The notes beneath the pieces are model-generated. The model worked only from the letters and a program-made list of their open reading frames with translations. It was not told where the DNA came from and did not search any database. Both the position numbers and the translations under genes were made by a program. From Pohlia nutans (taxonomy: Eukaryota; Streptophyta; Bryopsida; Bryales; Mniaceae), in contig CM040085.1 in the NCBI GenBank assembly GCA_022496805.1, forward strand, positions 20,241,811-20,305,810: a stretch of DNA of 64,000 bases. Reading direction: 5' to 3'. Shown here in pieces: positions 9,534 to 19,672 of this stretch; within the stretch, counting starts at the first letter, position 1, and each line of letters begins with the position of its first letter.

Positions 9534-12119
9534 ATGGCTGGCCTGGTAATTCACGCTTTCGCATTTGCCTTTCTTGCCGCTTCATGTGTTCTAGGGTTTG
9601 GCGGCTCAGTGGCGAGGGTTTTGTTTGCTAATGATGTGGTCCGGGTTGATGATACGAGCAGAAGCTTCACGCGAACAAGGTGAACAAAAATGCCTACAAG
9701 AGTTTGATCGCCGCCGAGTATGTCGGTGTCAAGATCGGGACCACGCCCGACTTCGACTGGGCAACCATCAAGTCGCCAGAGTTCATGAAGATGAACCCCA
9801 TGGGCAAGGTGAGTTTTTATTCCCTCCTTATCGTCCTGTCAGCTGAGTAGTTATGTAGAATATTGTTTTGGTTTTTCTGAGATTGTGCAGAAAAAGGTGC
9901 TGGATTTTCTTAGATCCCTGATTTAAGAAACACAATTACGAGACTATTAGTTGAGTAGCTTGTTAGTTTTAGAAAGAACCTCAGTGGCGATGGGGCCTTA
10001 ATTTATTGTGGATCACTTCCTAGCGCTCTTCTGTGATGTTTGTCAAGTTCTCTCCTGAGGAAAAGCACCTTTTCTTCTCTGCTTGTTGCGTTGCAATTCG
10101 ATCAGAATTCGAAAATTCAGATACCGCGAGAAATGATCTTACTACGATAATCTATTCTGCGCCAATTAGCGGTAGGTGTGGTGAGCTGAAAATTGCATAC
10201 TGATGTGGATTTTCTGACTACAGGTTCCTGTGTTGGAGACTCCCGAAGGAACTGTGTTTGAAAGCAACGCTATTGCACGCTACGGTCAGTGCCTTTTATC
10301 TGAATCAACGTGACGCTCGCAGTGGTTCCTATATGCAGATCCTTCTTTATCCTTGTTTTATGTCCGAAAACTTACTGAGCTACGTTGAATGCAGTGGCTG
10401 GACTGAAGGACGTTGGACTCTTTGGTTCATCCCTCTACGAGAGGGTAAGTGATTCCTTCTGCTCCCTGACATCTGTGGCGTGTATTCTCGTTTAGGTCTT
10501 TGTGGAACGTATTGTCGTTGCAATTCTGACTTGTATGAGAATGACGTAACAGGCCTTGGTCGACCAGTGGATTGATATCGCGACTCTTGAAATTGACGGT
10601 AACGCTTCCAGATGGATCTATCCTCGCCTTGGAATGGGAGTCTTCAATGAAGAGGTTCGTGTTTTACTCTTGAACGCCGGTAGATTTCATATGCATCAGA
10701 CCGACCGGATTCTTCGATTCACCTCCGTCATGTGACTTTTTATGGCTATTCTATAGCAGAATAAATAATCTCGCGGTGTGTAGGAATAGAAAATTGTTGA
10801 ATTGTTCTTCCCCCAAGATAATAAAAGGTCCTCAGATTGCAGTTTCGCCTTTTGGGTATAACCGCAATACAATTAAACATGGTATATGGCTCGCCTCTGA
10901 CCGAGATGTATATCATCCTTGTCGCTCATCTACTTTTCTAATCTATCTTTTGTATGGCTGATGACAGCTTGAAGCTTTGGTTCTCTCGAACTTCAAGAGG
11001 GGTCTTGCTGCTCTTAATACTCACCTGGCCTCTCAAACATACCTTGTTGGCGAATCAATCACCCTTGCTGATATTGTCATGACCTGCAACTTGATGAACC
11101 CATTCCACGTGGCTATTACCAAGGAGTTCATTGCGGAGTATCCTCATGTTGAGAGATACTTCTGGACGCTTGTCAACCAGCCCAACTTTAAGAAGATTCT
11201 TGGAGAGGTCGTTCAGGCAACCAAGCCTATGGGACCACCTCCTGCCAAGGGCCACACCCACCAGTCTCATTCTCCTGCTGCAGTTGAGAAAGAGAAGACA
11301 GCTCACAAGAAGGAATCTGCCCCCAAGCCAAAGAAGGAGAAGGCAGCTCCTGCGCCAAAGCCTGCACCGGCACCTGAGTCTGTTGACGATGAAGAAGAGG
11401 CTGCTCCAGTGAAGAAAACGAAGAACGCCTTGGATCTGCTCCCACCTAGCCCAATGGTTCTCGATAACTGGAAGCGTTTATATTCTAACACGAAAGCTAA
11501 AGACTTCCATTTGGCTATTAGTGGTGAGTTCTTCCATATGGCTATTTGTGGTGAATTTTGATTCGTGCTTTACATATTTGATTACTGCCCAAATGTATCC
11601 TGGTGTTGCATGTTGTACTTCTATTAGTGGTCTGTACGTTTTGCTTTCTTTGCTTCCAAGGTGGCAATCTGATCATCTACTGCCAAGCAATCGATTGCAT
11701 ATTCAGGAGTTCTAATGTAATCACTGTTGAACTTTACAGGATTCTGGGAGATGTTCGATGCTGAAGGTTATTCATTGTGGTTCTGTGATTACAAGTTTAA
11801 TGAAGAGAACCAAGTAACCTTTGTGACCATGAACAAGGTTGGAGGGTTCCTCCAAAGGATGGACTTGGCACGTAAGTATGCTTTTGGAAAGATGTGCATT
11901 CTGGGCGAGGAGCCCCCCTACAAGATCAAGGGAGTTTGGCTCTTCAGGGGTTCGGAAGTCCCACAAATGGTGTTGGAGGAGTGCTACGATGCGGAGCTTT
12001 ACGAGTGGAAGAAGGTTGATATTACCAACGAAGCTGAGAAGGCTCTTGTGAACGCTTACTTCGAGGAGCCCGATGTTATCCAAGGTGAAAAGCTTTTGGA
12101 GGCGAAGTGCTTCAAGTGA
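9534..12119 (+). CDS. eEF1B-gamma: Elongation factor 1-gamma (eEF1B-gamma)
   Basis: Structural subunit of the eEF1B guanine-nucleotide exchange complex, which recharges eEF1A with GTP during cytosolic translation. My model has exons at 9534-9545, 9662-9808, 10224-10284, 10395-10444, 10553-10654, 10968-11523 and 11740-12119, all with GT-AG borders and matching phases, encoding 435 residues (plant proteins are about 410-420). Residues 1-80 form a GST N-terminal fold (HANKVNKNAY, NPMGKVPVLETPEGTVFES), about 88-210 the GST C-terminal fold (YLVGESITLADI), 212-277 a Lys/Pro/Ala-rich linker, and 278-435 the conserved EF1G C-terminal domain (FWEMFDAEGYSLWFCDYKF; stop after EAKCFK). Exon 1 is a 12-nt coding micro-exon (MAGL). 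The acceptor of exon 2 is a NAGNAG tandem (CAG|AAG|CTT), so the product may or may not contain one extra Lys. Telo-box motifs in the promoter and intron 1 fit translation-gene control. Confidence 0.95.
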
Positions 12120-12911
12120 TCTGCTTGCCTGTCGTAACTGAGTAGAATCTGTCCTAGTAGTGCCGTATTAATTGCATCCTTTGCAGTTTATGTAGTAGAC
12201 AATAGCTTGTCCTCATTTTTGGAGCAGAGTTGGAAAGAGGCTGTATTTTGAAAAGCACAATTTGAGCACGTGAAAGGAAGATGGCTGAGACGTTTGGCTT
12301 ACATCTTCCTCTTCATTTGATTGTGAGATTTCTCCTCGTAACATGTGAGCCATCTGGCTGTCAATTTGTGTCAGCTTAGGGTATGAAACAATGTTATACA
12401 AAAGCATAGAGGACTGGATGTCGGAATGTGATCGTTACACACTTGGCTGGGAGAAATAAACGCGTTGCTGTAATTTAGTGTGTGACAGTTTCTGTTACTA
12501 CTGTTCATCGTCAACTGGAGACTGGTAGATCAGTGGTGTCCACAACAGGGACTCTCAACCTGGTCATACTTGTCAGAAATTCAGAAGAGCAATTCAACAT
12601 GAACTGAAGAGAAGAGATTGGACAAATCATTTGAGAAACAATTCTCTTCTAGTGTTATGTAGAACTTAATTTGTGCCATTCTGTTTCGGTGGAAAGTGTA
12701 CAACGTTTTGTGGAGATAATTCATGAAATTGTATTTAGAACTGAGTGATTCTAGCTGCAAATGAAGCTGCGTTCCTGCAGCATTTCCAAGCAAAAGCGAA
12801 ATAAAGGATCTATTGCACCCTGATCAACCTGCTGGGATTTAAGTGTGCATGTAACCACTTCCTGACCGGCATCTGCAAATCATATTTACAGTGTTCTCTG
12901 TAATATGACAC
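12120..12911. other. eEF1B-gamma 3' flank
   Basis: 3' UTR and downstream DNA. No clear AATAAA was singled out (AATAAACG at about 12456). No gene seen on either strand. Confidence 0.4.
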
Positions 12912-12965
12912 TTAAGAGCATCTCCACCCTTCCGCCTCAAAGGAGTTGCGCCAAAGTGCTCTTAA
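12912..12965. mobile_element. Tiny inverted-repeat element
   Basis: TTAAGAGCATCTCCACC on the left and AAAGTGCTCTTAA on the right give a 9-bp perfect inverted end (TTAAGAGCA/TGCTCTTAA) over 54 bp. A similar element (CTTAGAGCA...TGCTCTTAG) sits after the ELIP stop codon. Confidence 0.5.
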
Positions 12966-13925
12966 CCCTTTACCGCCCTAACCCTTTACCGCCAAGCCCG
13001 GTTCTGCAGAAACCTCAGGTATCTGCTGTTTTTTCTTTTAAAACTCTTTGTTGAAATGAGGGATATTATTAATAATCAACTGTATAAATAAAAGCATAGC
13101 TTAATCAAACAAATGTCGGTTAAATCATGGTAAGCTTTTGGAGTGTGCGACTTCAAATTTAAATAGAATTTGGGTTAAATTTTCAAAAAGTGAAGCAATT
13201 CAGCAATGACAAAACCTGTTAAGGACCAATTCCAGTCACCAATGCAAGCACCTGTTTCAACTTTGTGATGCATGAGCTGTAACAATTTGGTAATCAATTT
13301 GTGAATTAAGTTTGAAAATTCTGAACAAAATCATACAGTGACAAAATTAATTAAAATTTGGGCTTGGTTATTAAACCCAAAGTTTTATGTGCTGCAATTT
13401 TTTATCATTGAAAACCATCGCTCTAAATAGGTCGAAATCCTTAAACTGGTAGGTATTGGTGTCTCCACCTTATTTCAACACCTCTCCGTTGCAATCTTTC
13501 ATGTCAAGAACACTCATACATAATTATTGTGAATTTTATAAGTGAGAGTGGCTTATTCATGTATGGTTTAAGACAAAATTTATACGTATAAATATGAAAG
13601 GAGTTGGTACATTAATCAAGATCAGAATACATACACTAATGAAACATGAATAAGAGAATATAATCCAAAAAATAAAAGAAGATAAATTTTTTCCAAACAC
13701 AAGAAATACCGCATAGTACATGTGTTATATTTGTAAGTATTTGTTGTATTTGGAGGTATTTGTAGTATTTTGGTGCTTTGTAGATAGGTGTTTTGATAGC
13801 TTTACAGCTCCAAATCACAATTATAATTTGAAGTGTGCCCGAGACGAAGCTCTAGATCTGAACTTCAGACATTGATGCTTGGTTTGGAGTAGATCTTATA
13901 GTAGGTTGCAAAAATATGCCTCAAT
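12962..13925 (+). mobile_element. Truncated copy of the TTAA-flanked element at 31275-32078
   Basis: Starts TTAACCCTTTACCGCCCTAA (with CTTTACCGCC duplicated) and matches the reverse complement of 32078-31340 over long blocks, for example AGCATAGCTTAATCAAACAA and AGAATTTGGGTTAAATTTTC. Similarity runs to about 13920 (TAGTAGGTTGCAAAAA). The right terminal repeat is not seen, so this copy is incomplete. Confidence 0.7.
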
Positions 13926-14500
13926 CCAATCTGTCATTTTCAAAGAAGTCAACTCTAAGAGTGAAATTAAAAAAAATTAAAAATTTCACTTGGAAATTGA
14001 GCAATTTCGTATAAGACGTTTCAATCAATAATTTTATAGTTAATAAACCTCCAAAAATCACGATTTCTTTTGCATACGATTCTATAGATGATTTGCATTC
14101 TTTCCATTAAGAGTTTTATACCTGGTTAGTAACAAAATTTGTATATATTGCTGTTTGAATTTAGGGTTAAAAAATGGAGTTTTTAACTTCAATTGAGAAG
14201 TGGTAAAAAAAAAACATTTTTATCAAATCTCAAGAGTAAGTGTTGTGTATCTTGTGTTTTGCAACATATTCAAAATTTGGCTCAAAAATTCCAATTTTAT
14301 CATTTCTAATGAAAAACCTTTGAAAACCCAAAGTGAAATACTTATCGTAGGGTACTGTTCAGCGTACTGTAGAAGCTGCCGGACATTCACACAACTTACA
14401 TGTGAAGAGCATTGACGATTTGACGGACTCCAAATTTAAGGCCTGATATCATTCCCACCGTTTGGTTTCCACCGTCACTCACGGACTCACCACCAGGCTG
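13926..14500. other. Intergenic, nothing recognised
   Basis: AT-rich to about 14340, then a more balanced composition leading into the GH30 upstream region. No coding exon recognised. Confidence 0.5.
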
Positions 14501-14508
14501 ATTGATCC

Positions 14509-14695
14509 AAACTGCCGAGTGGCCGACTCCAAATAAGACACAAAAAGTCGTACAGTGATAAAATTTCAGTCAACGACCACGTCTCAAAAGCAAATCACAC
14601 CAAAGATATCAAACTGCATGCCGAGTGGCCGACTCCAAATCAGACACAAAAGATCGTGCAGTGATAAATTGCGTTTTGCGTCTGATTTCAGTCTC
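14509..14695 (+). repeat. Direct repeat of about 60 bp upstream of GH30
   Basis: The segment TGCCGAGTGGCCGACTCCAA, followed by ATCAGACACAAAA and CAGTGATAAA, occurs at about 14512 and again at about 14620. A spacer contains AAAATTTCAGTC, and GATTTCAGTC recurs after copy 2. It may be a local tandem duplication in the promoter region. Confidence 0.7.
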
Positions 14696-14918
14696 GTTTT
14701 TTGCAGGACAGAAGTCGTGGACTCTGACACGCCCTAGTAATTCACTACTCGTTTGAGAAACAGTGAATTTCATAAGCCAAGTGATGGAGGAGGAAGATGG
14801 TTTTGGATTGAGAAAATGCCACTACATCTTAGCCTTGCTTCGTAGATCTCACTAGCAAGCCATCTTCTGCATCAATTCGACTTTGCAGTTCGAGATTTGA
14901 AGGGGGTAACTTGTGATC

Positions 14919-16561
14919 ATGGAGCTCTTGAAGCGGTTCGGGTTGCTAGCGATGCTGGCGCTGCGGCTGTGCTGGGCCGCGGATGTGTGGGTGACATACC
15001 CGGATCGAAGTCGACTGATTTCCTGGGACGGCGCGAGGACATTCGTACCCGACGCGGAGCTTACGCCGTCCACCATCACCGTCGACGAGTCCACGACCTA
15101 CCAGACCATAGAAGGCTTCGGCGCGTCGCTTACGGACTCCGCGGCCTGGCTACTCCAAACAAAGCTGTCGTCCTCGCAACGCGCCGTGGCCATGCAACAC
15201 CTCTTCGGATTCGACGACGGGAACGCCGGCATCAGCTACCTCCGCATCCCGCTGGGCGCGTCCGACCTTTCCCTCTCGCATTACACCTACGACGACGGCG
15301 CGCCCGACCCGGACCTCACCCGATTCTCCATTTCTCACGACCTCCAGTACATCATCCCCGTCGCCGTGAACGCCAAGCGCATCGATTCCTCTCTGCAGTT
15401 CATGGCCACGCCGTGGTCCGCGCCCGCATGGATGAAAACCAGCACTGATCTCAACTACGGCAAGCTCAGCACCGCGTATTACCCCACTTACGCAATGTAC
15501 CTTCGGAACGCTTACGATGCTTACGAGCGCAATGGCGTACGATTCGCCGCCATGACGATCCAGAACGAGCCGCAATTCGAACCTGGGTCCTACCCCGGAA
15601 TGAAATACGAATGGTACGATCCATCTTCTTCATGGTTTCAACAAAACTAGCGTTTTACTGTGATGGAAACCCCAGTTTTTGAGGTGCTTAGAGAACACTA
15701 AAGCGTAAAGTTGAGAGTCCGTCAAATTTCACCAATCAGATTGCAAACGGACGGCTTTCTTGCAATCTGATTTGTGGGATTCGATGGACTCTCGGCTTTC
15801 AACCATAGTGTGAAGTAGCCCTAACACTCCCCTCCTCTACAGGATACAATTGACTGACCCTGGTTAAAATGCTTAGGTACGATGAGCTGAACTTTGTCAG
15901 GGATCATCTAGCGGCGAGAATGGCTGGGACTGGAGTGCAGTTGTTGAGCTTTGATCACAACTGGGATATGGCGTGGTACCCAAAGGCCGTGATGAACGAA
16001 GGCGCGGCGCTCTACGCAGGCTCGGCGTGGCACTGCTACGGCGGGAGCGTGTCCGCGATGGGGGAGATGCACGCGGCGTACCCAGAGAAAGACATTTACT
16101 TCACGGAGTGCAGCGGGGCATTTTCCCACAGCAACTTCGGGGATAATATGAAGTGGAACATGCAGAATTTGTTTATTGGGGGGACGAAGAACTGGGCCAA
16201 GACGGTGTTGCTGTGGAGCTTGGCGCTGGACGGGAGCGGCGGCCCGCACACGGGCGGGTGCACGGATTGCCGGGGCGTGATCTCCATCGACCAAGACACC
16301 GGGGACGTCACGTACAACGAAGAGTTTTACTGCATTGCCCACTTCGCGAGGTTCGTGTGGCCCGGCGCGGTGCGCATTGCGACCACGGACTCCGTGGACG
16401 GGAACTTCGTGGGCGTGGCGTTCCGGAACTTGGACGGGCACAAAGCGCTGGTGGTGTTGAATCAGGGCGCTGCGGCCGGCGCGTTCAAGGTCGTGTGGAA
16501 CGGCCGCTCCGTCACGCAGAGCTTGCCTGCTTCCGGCGTGGCCACTCTGTTTTGGACGTAG
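14919..16561 (+). CDS. GH30-family glucosylceramidase-like glycoside hydrolase
   Basis: Predicted secreted beta-glycosidase of family GH30 (clan A), the family of human lysosomal glucocerebrosidase GBA1, which splits glucosylceramide into glucose and ceramide. The exons are 14919-15613 and 15877-16561 and join in phase 2 to give 459 residues, slightly short of GBA1-type proteins (about 500). Residues 1 to about 22 form a signal peptide (hydrophobic LLAMLALRLCWAA). The hallmark QTIEGFGASLTDSAAWLL follows at about 55-72. TIQNEP places the acid/base Glu at residue 217, and YFTECSG places the nucleophile Glu at 309. HWHCYGG-like and LLWSLALD strands plus a C-terminal beta-sandwich complete the fold. 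Both catalytic residues are intact. The 7-bp word GTACGAT occurs at both ends of the intron. One CACTA-like MITE lies in the intron and another starts 3 bp after the stop. Substrate could also be a glucan or xylan of another GH30 subfamily. Flowering plants mostly use GH116 (GBA2-type) enzymes instead, as I recall. Confidence 0.9.
15696..15810. mobile_element. CACTA-like MITE inside the GH30 intron
   Basis: The left arm CACTAAAGCGTAAAGTTGAG then AGTCCGTC and the right arm ending GGACTCTCGGCTTTCAACCA then TAGTG pair imperfectly over about 50 bp; an inner ATCAGATTGCAA / TTGCAATCTGAT pair is perfect. The element fills nearly half of the 263-bp intron. The flanking triplets (GAA, TGA) do not match, so the target duplication is lost or the ends are slightly misplaced. 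Confidence 0.7.
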
Positions 16562-16564
16562 CGT

Positions 16565-16746
16565 CACTATAAGGAGAAGGCGTCGCTTTTCACTCCTTCT
16601 GTGAGTCAAATGGTGTCACTTCGCACTCACCAATTTTTTGGTTGAACTTGGTGAGTGCAATTCATCACGCACTACAAGCGTGTACAGTGAAAAGCGACAA
16701 TGAACAGGATCCTCCATAGTGAGAAACGACGCCTCTGCTTATAGTG
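16565..16746. mobile_element. CACTA-like MITE (family A) in the GH30 3' UTR
   Basis: Left end CACTATAAGGAGAAGGCGTC and right end GACGCCTCTGCTTATAGTG are inverted repeats of about 29 bp. The 3-bp target duplication CGT is exact (16562-16564 and 16747-16749). The element begins 3 bp after the GH30 stop codon, so it probably forms most of the 3' UTR. A second copy in the opposite orientation is at 22805-22977. Confidence 0.85.
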
Positions 16747-16883
16747 CGTAGTATTCCCTGAACTACAGTGACTCACAAAACCGAGTCGTGTTTGAATGTT
16801 TTTGGGTAAATAAGCAATTCTAGCACATGGAGTGAATAATTAAACAAACATAAAATCACTTTAGAGAGTAGAAGTTTTATTGA

Positions 16884-17560
16884 TCATTCACATGGGAATT
16901 GAAAACAAAATACACATAATATATGGAAGCACTCAAATTTTGAAATCAAGTCCCTCAGTGACTCAATTTTGGACTTGTGAGTCTCTACACATTCAAAAAT
17001 CAGTCCACTTGCCTTTTGCATAAATAGTTGCCCGTATTCTTTGTGGCATGCTTTCATAGAGCTTCTCACACTCTATGGAAGTGATAGAGTGGAAAGTCTC
17101 AAACACACGCTCCTGTTATTCTAGAAGACCCTTTGGAGGTGTTGGATAACGATTGAGCTTCTGTTTTAGTGTTGCCCATAGGTGCTATATTGGGTATAGA
17201 TCAAGTGATTGAGCAGGCCATTTTAAAACATTGAAAGGTTGTTTAGAGAACCACTCTTTCATTGTTTTCCATGTATGTCCAAGATCATTGTAATGTTAAA
17301 AAATGACTCTAAATGCATTTATGCCATACTTTTGAAAAGTGCCATAGAGATTGGCCTCCAATATCTCACAATAGACATATTGATTCATTCGACCTTTTAT
17401 CTTGCAAAATCAAACCAGGTCCAATTGCACTCATGCAAGCCCAAACCATTATTGAACCTCCTTCGTGTTTTAGTATTTTCTTCACTGTTCAATCTATAAG
17501 ACCCTCTTCATCTCGAGCCCAACACCAATGACGACCATTGAGCAAAAACGTGTGCGTCTT
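16884..17560 (-). pseudogene. Tc1-like (IS630-Tc1-mariner) transposase relic
   Basis: On the minus strand, pieces of a Tc1-type DDE transposase can be read in several frames. They include GGSIMVWACMSAIGPG (around the second catalytic block), FNVLKWPAQSLDLYPI (the WPAQSPDLNPIE-like motif before the last acidic residue) followed by HLWATLKQKLNRY, and a C-terminal YESMPQRIRATIYAKG. Several stops and frameshifts separate the pieces, and the expected N-E/Asn-Pro-Ile-Glu end is damaged, so it is dead. No terminal inverted repeats were found. Its 3' part lies directly after the MITE at 16565-16746. Confidence 0.8.
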
Positions 17561-18680
17561 TTAGAGGGTGTAGATTTCAGTTCTAGATAGTTATAGATTT
17601 CAAATTTCCCAAGGTCATAAATTTCTAAAGTCCACAGATTATGGAATTACATCAGTACATGGTCCTTGCACATCAAGCATAAGTATCCTTGACCTCCATT
17701 TTGTCACTTAATTTCTTCAACTACACTCTTCATACTATTTAGTGTAGACCACATGAAATGTATATTTTTAAATTATTTGAGGTAATTTTGTTTAAATGAA
17801 TTCACACTATTCTGTAACACCTATTTTACTTCTCAATCTACAAAGCGTTATTTTCCTAGATAATGCCGTTTCGTGTTCAATGTGTGTCAGAGTAGAGAAA
17901 CCTCGACAATCTAAACATCATAACAATTTGTCTCAATGTGAGAACTACACCTCTAAAGCCTATGCAATACCTAGTAGTTTCTTATCAATTTTGTAAGAAA
18001 TCATCTTAGCTTTCCAAAATGTCTAAGCTTATTCTCTAATCCCCAACCATTTTTAAGTTGTGAGCCTTTGAAAAGCTCTTGGTTTAACCTTGTAGTATGT
18101 TTTTGGGCATTTTCGTGCACAACTTAACACTGTTTTTTTTGAATTGGGTATCAAATTGATTTTTTTTTTTGTAACAAATCAAATGGGATTGTATTTAACT
18201 TCTTATTCCCAAAACTGTATACACCAAAAGTGAACGGTGTAAAAATGGTGGTAGTGATGATGGGATACTTTAAAACTTGCATGCATCTAAGAGTTGCCAC
18301 CTCACCTTTACTTGAAGTGGTTTGCCTAACCTTAAATGTCTACAACCCCTCCCTCCTGAACACTACCAAATTTTTTGTTTCTTTTTTTTTGAAACACATT
18401 GTAAACTTGACGCTTGAACCGGTGTTTAAAGTAATAAGAATAACCCTACATTGGCATTTTGTCACTACACCCGGAAATGGTTATTTAGTATGGTCTAAAG
18501 TATTTAACACAAGAACATACTATTCAATATGATCACTTGTGATCATAGTGTCATAGCATTGGTCATGTGTAGTGGTGGCGTTACTAGATTGGACATAATA
18601 ACTTTTTTTTAATCACCCATACTAAATATTAACCATTTTAGGATAGTTACTAGTTTAAGCCTTCAACTTAATTAAATCCA
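17561..18680. other. Intergenic between transposase relic and TTAA elements
   Basis: AT-rich with poly-T tracts (18132, 18165, 18381, 18604). Possibly includes the N-terminal part of the Tc1-like relic beyond recognition. No gene seen. Confidence 0.45.
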
Positions 18681-18917
18681 TTAACCCCTAAAGGACCAAA
18701 GATTCATGGTTTTAAAATGAGAAATTCAATTGGTCATATAGTGAAAATATAATTCAAATGAGACCAAATTTTATATCACTAAAATCAGCGAAGAACATTG
18801 CATGTGTTGGTCAAAGAAGAAATAAATTTGAACAAAAAGAAGTCCACATAGGACCTAGTCAAAATTGCTAAGAAAGCATGAGGCCCAATTTGGGCTTCTT
18901 GGTCCTTCAGGGGTTAA
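18681..18917 (+). mobile_element. TTAA-flanked piggyBac-like MITE, left member of a head-to-head pair
   Basis: TTAA-CCCCTAAAGGACCAAAGA on the left and CTTGGTCCTTCAGGGG-TTAA on the right: 13-16-bp inverted ends directly inside TTAA, the layout of piggyBac-type elements. The right TTAA (18914-18917) is shared with the next element, and the whole interior is repeated there in inverse orientation. Confidence 0.75.
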
Positions 18918-19158
18918 TCCCTGAAAAACCAAGAAGCCCAAATTGACCTCATGTTTTTCTTGATAATTTTGAGTAGGTTTTATGTGGAGTTCCTTTTGTT
19001 CAAATTTTTTTCATCTTTGACCAACACATGCAATGTTCTTTGTTGATTTTAGTGATATAAAATTTGATCTCATTTGAATTACATTTTTCATTATATGATC
19101 AATTGAATTTCTCATTTTAAAACGCAAACCCAAGAATCCTTGGTCCTTAAGGGGATAA
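18914..19158 (-). mobile_element. TTAA-flanked piggyBac-like MITE, right member of a head-to-head pair
   Basis: TTAA-TCCCTGAAAAACCAAG on the left and CTTGGTCCTTAAGGGG-ATAA on the right. Its interior is the reverse complement of 18681-18913 (for example CATGCAATGTTCTT, GTGATATAAAATTTGATCTC), so the pair makes a palindrome of about 475 bp centred on TTAA. It ends about 65 bp upstream of the G-box of the ELIP promoter. Confidence 0.75.
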
Positions 19159-19222
19159 CTGGAAGAGCTGACAAGACTGGCTGGTGACTGGGGTCCAAGG
19201 CAAGGCAAGAGCGCTGGTACTT

Positions 19223-19230
19223 CACGTGGC
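19223..19230 (+). promoter_or_regulatory. G-box / ABRE (CACGTGGC) upstream of ELIP
   Basis: CACGTGGC lies about 290 bp before the TATA box and 443 bp before the ELIP start codon. ACGT-core G-boxes are known targets of bZIP factors such as HY5 or ABFs in light- and stress-induced genes. Functional use here is inferred. Confidence 0.45.
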
Positions 19231-19510
19231 AAGCAGTTGGAGAAAGAGGCAAAGCCAAGCGCAACGCGTAACGCGGCACGCCACCTGCAGGCACTTCCTC
19301 GTCCTCCCTTTCACTTCCCTTGCGTCTCTCCATTCCATGCAACGCCCGCTCCGTCTCTCGGATCCCACCAATAAATTCCAGACCATCATATCACAGTTTG
19401 CATGTTGCGCAGGTTCGATCAATTCCACTTGTCGCTCCCTGCACTCTGGCACCTCACCTAATTCGACACCTCTACCACCCTCCCAGCCTGCCTTTGCATG
19501 AATCCCTACA

Positions 19511-19520
19511 TATATATAAA
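19511..19520 (+). promoter_or_regulatory. TATA box of the ELIP gene
   Basis: TATATATAAA stands 153 bp upstream of the ATG, with a pyrimidine-rich start region (CTTCTCTTCAACC) about 30 bp downstream that could hold the transcription start. Confidence 0.55.
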
Positions 19521-19672
19521 CGCCTCCACCCCAGGCCTTCTCTTCAACCATATCCCATTTCCAAGCGCAACGTACGAGTTCAGCGAGTTTAGACTGTGTA
19601 CAGTACAGCATATCTTCGAGTTAGACGGTCTCCAATTCTTTGGTACAGTGAGTTAGTTGGATTTCGATCGAG

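Noticed and set aside
9097..9585. 162-codon minus-strand frame opposite the eEF1B-gamma promoter and exon 1
   Set aside because: Arg/Gly/Pro-rich GC-driven shadow with no motif; it overlaps the promoter, exon 1 and intron 1 of a well-supported gene.
15150..16609. Long minus-strand frames (141 and 233 codons) across GH30
   Set aside because: Antisense shadows of GC-rich third positions in the GH30 exons.
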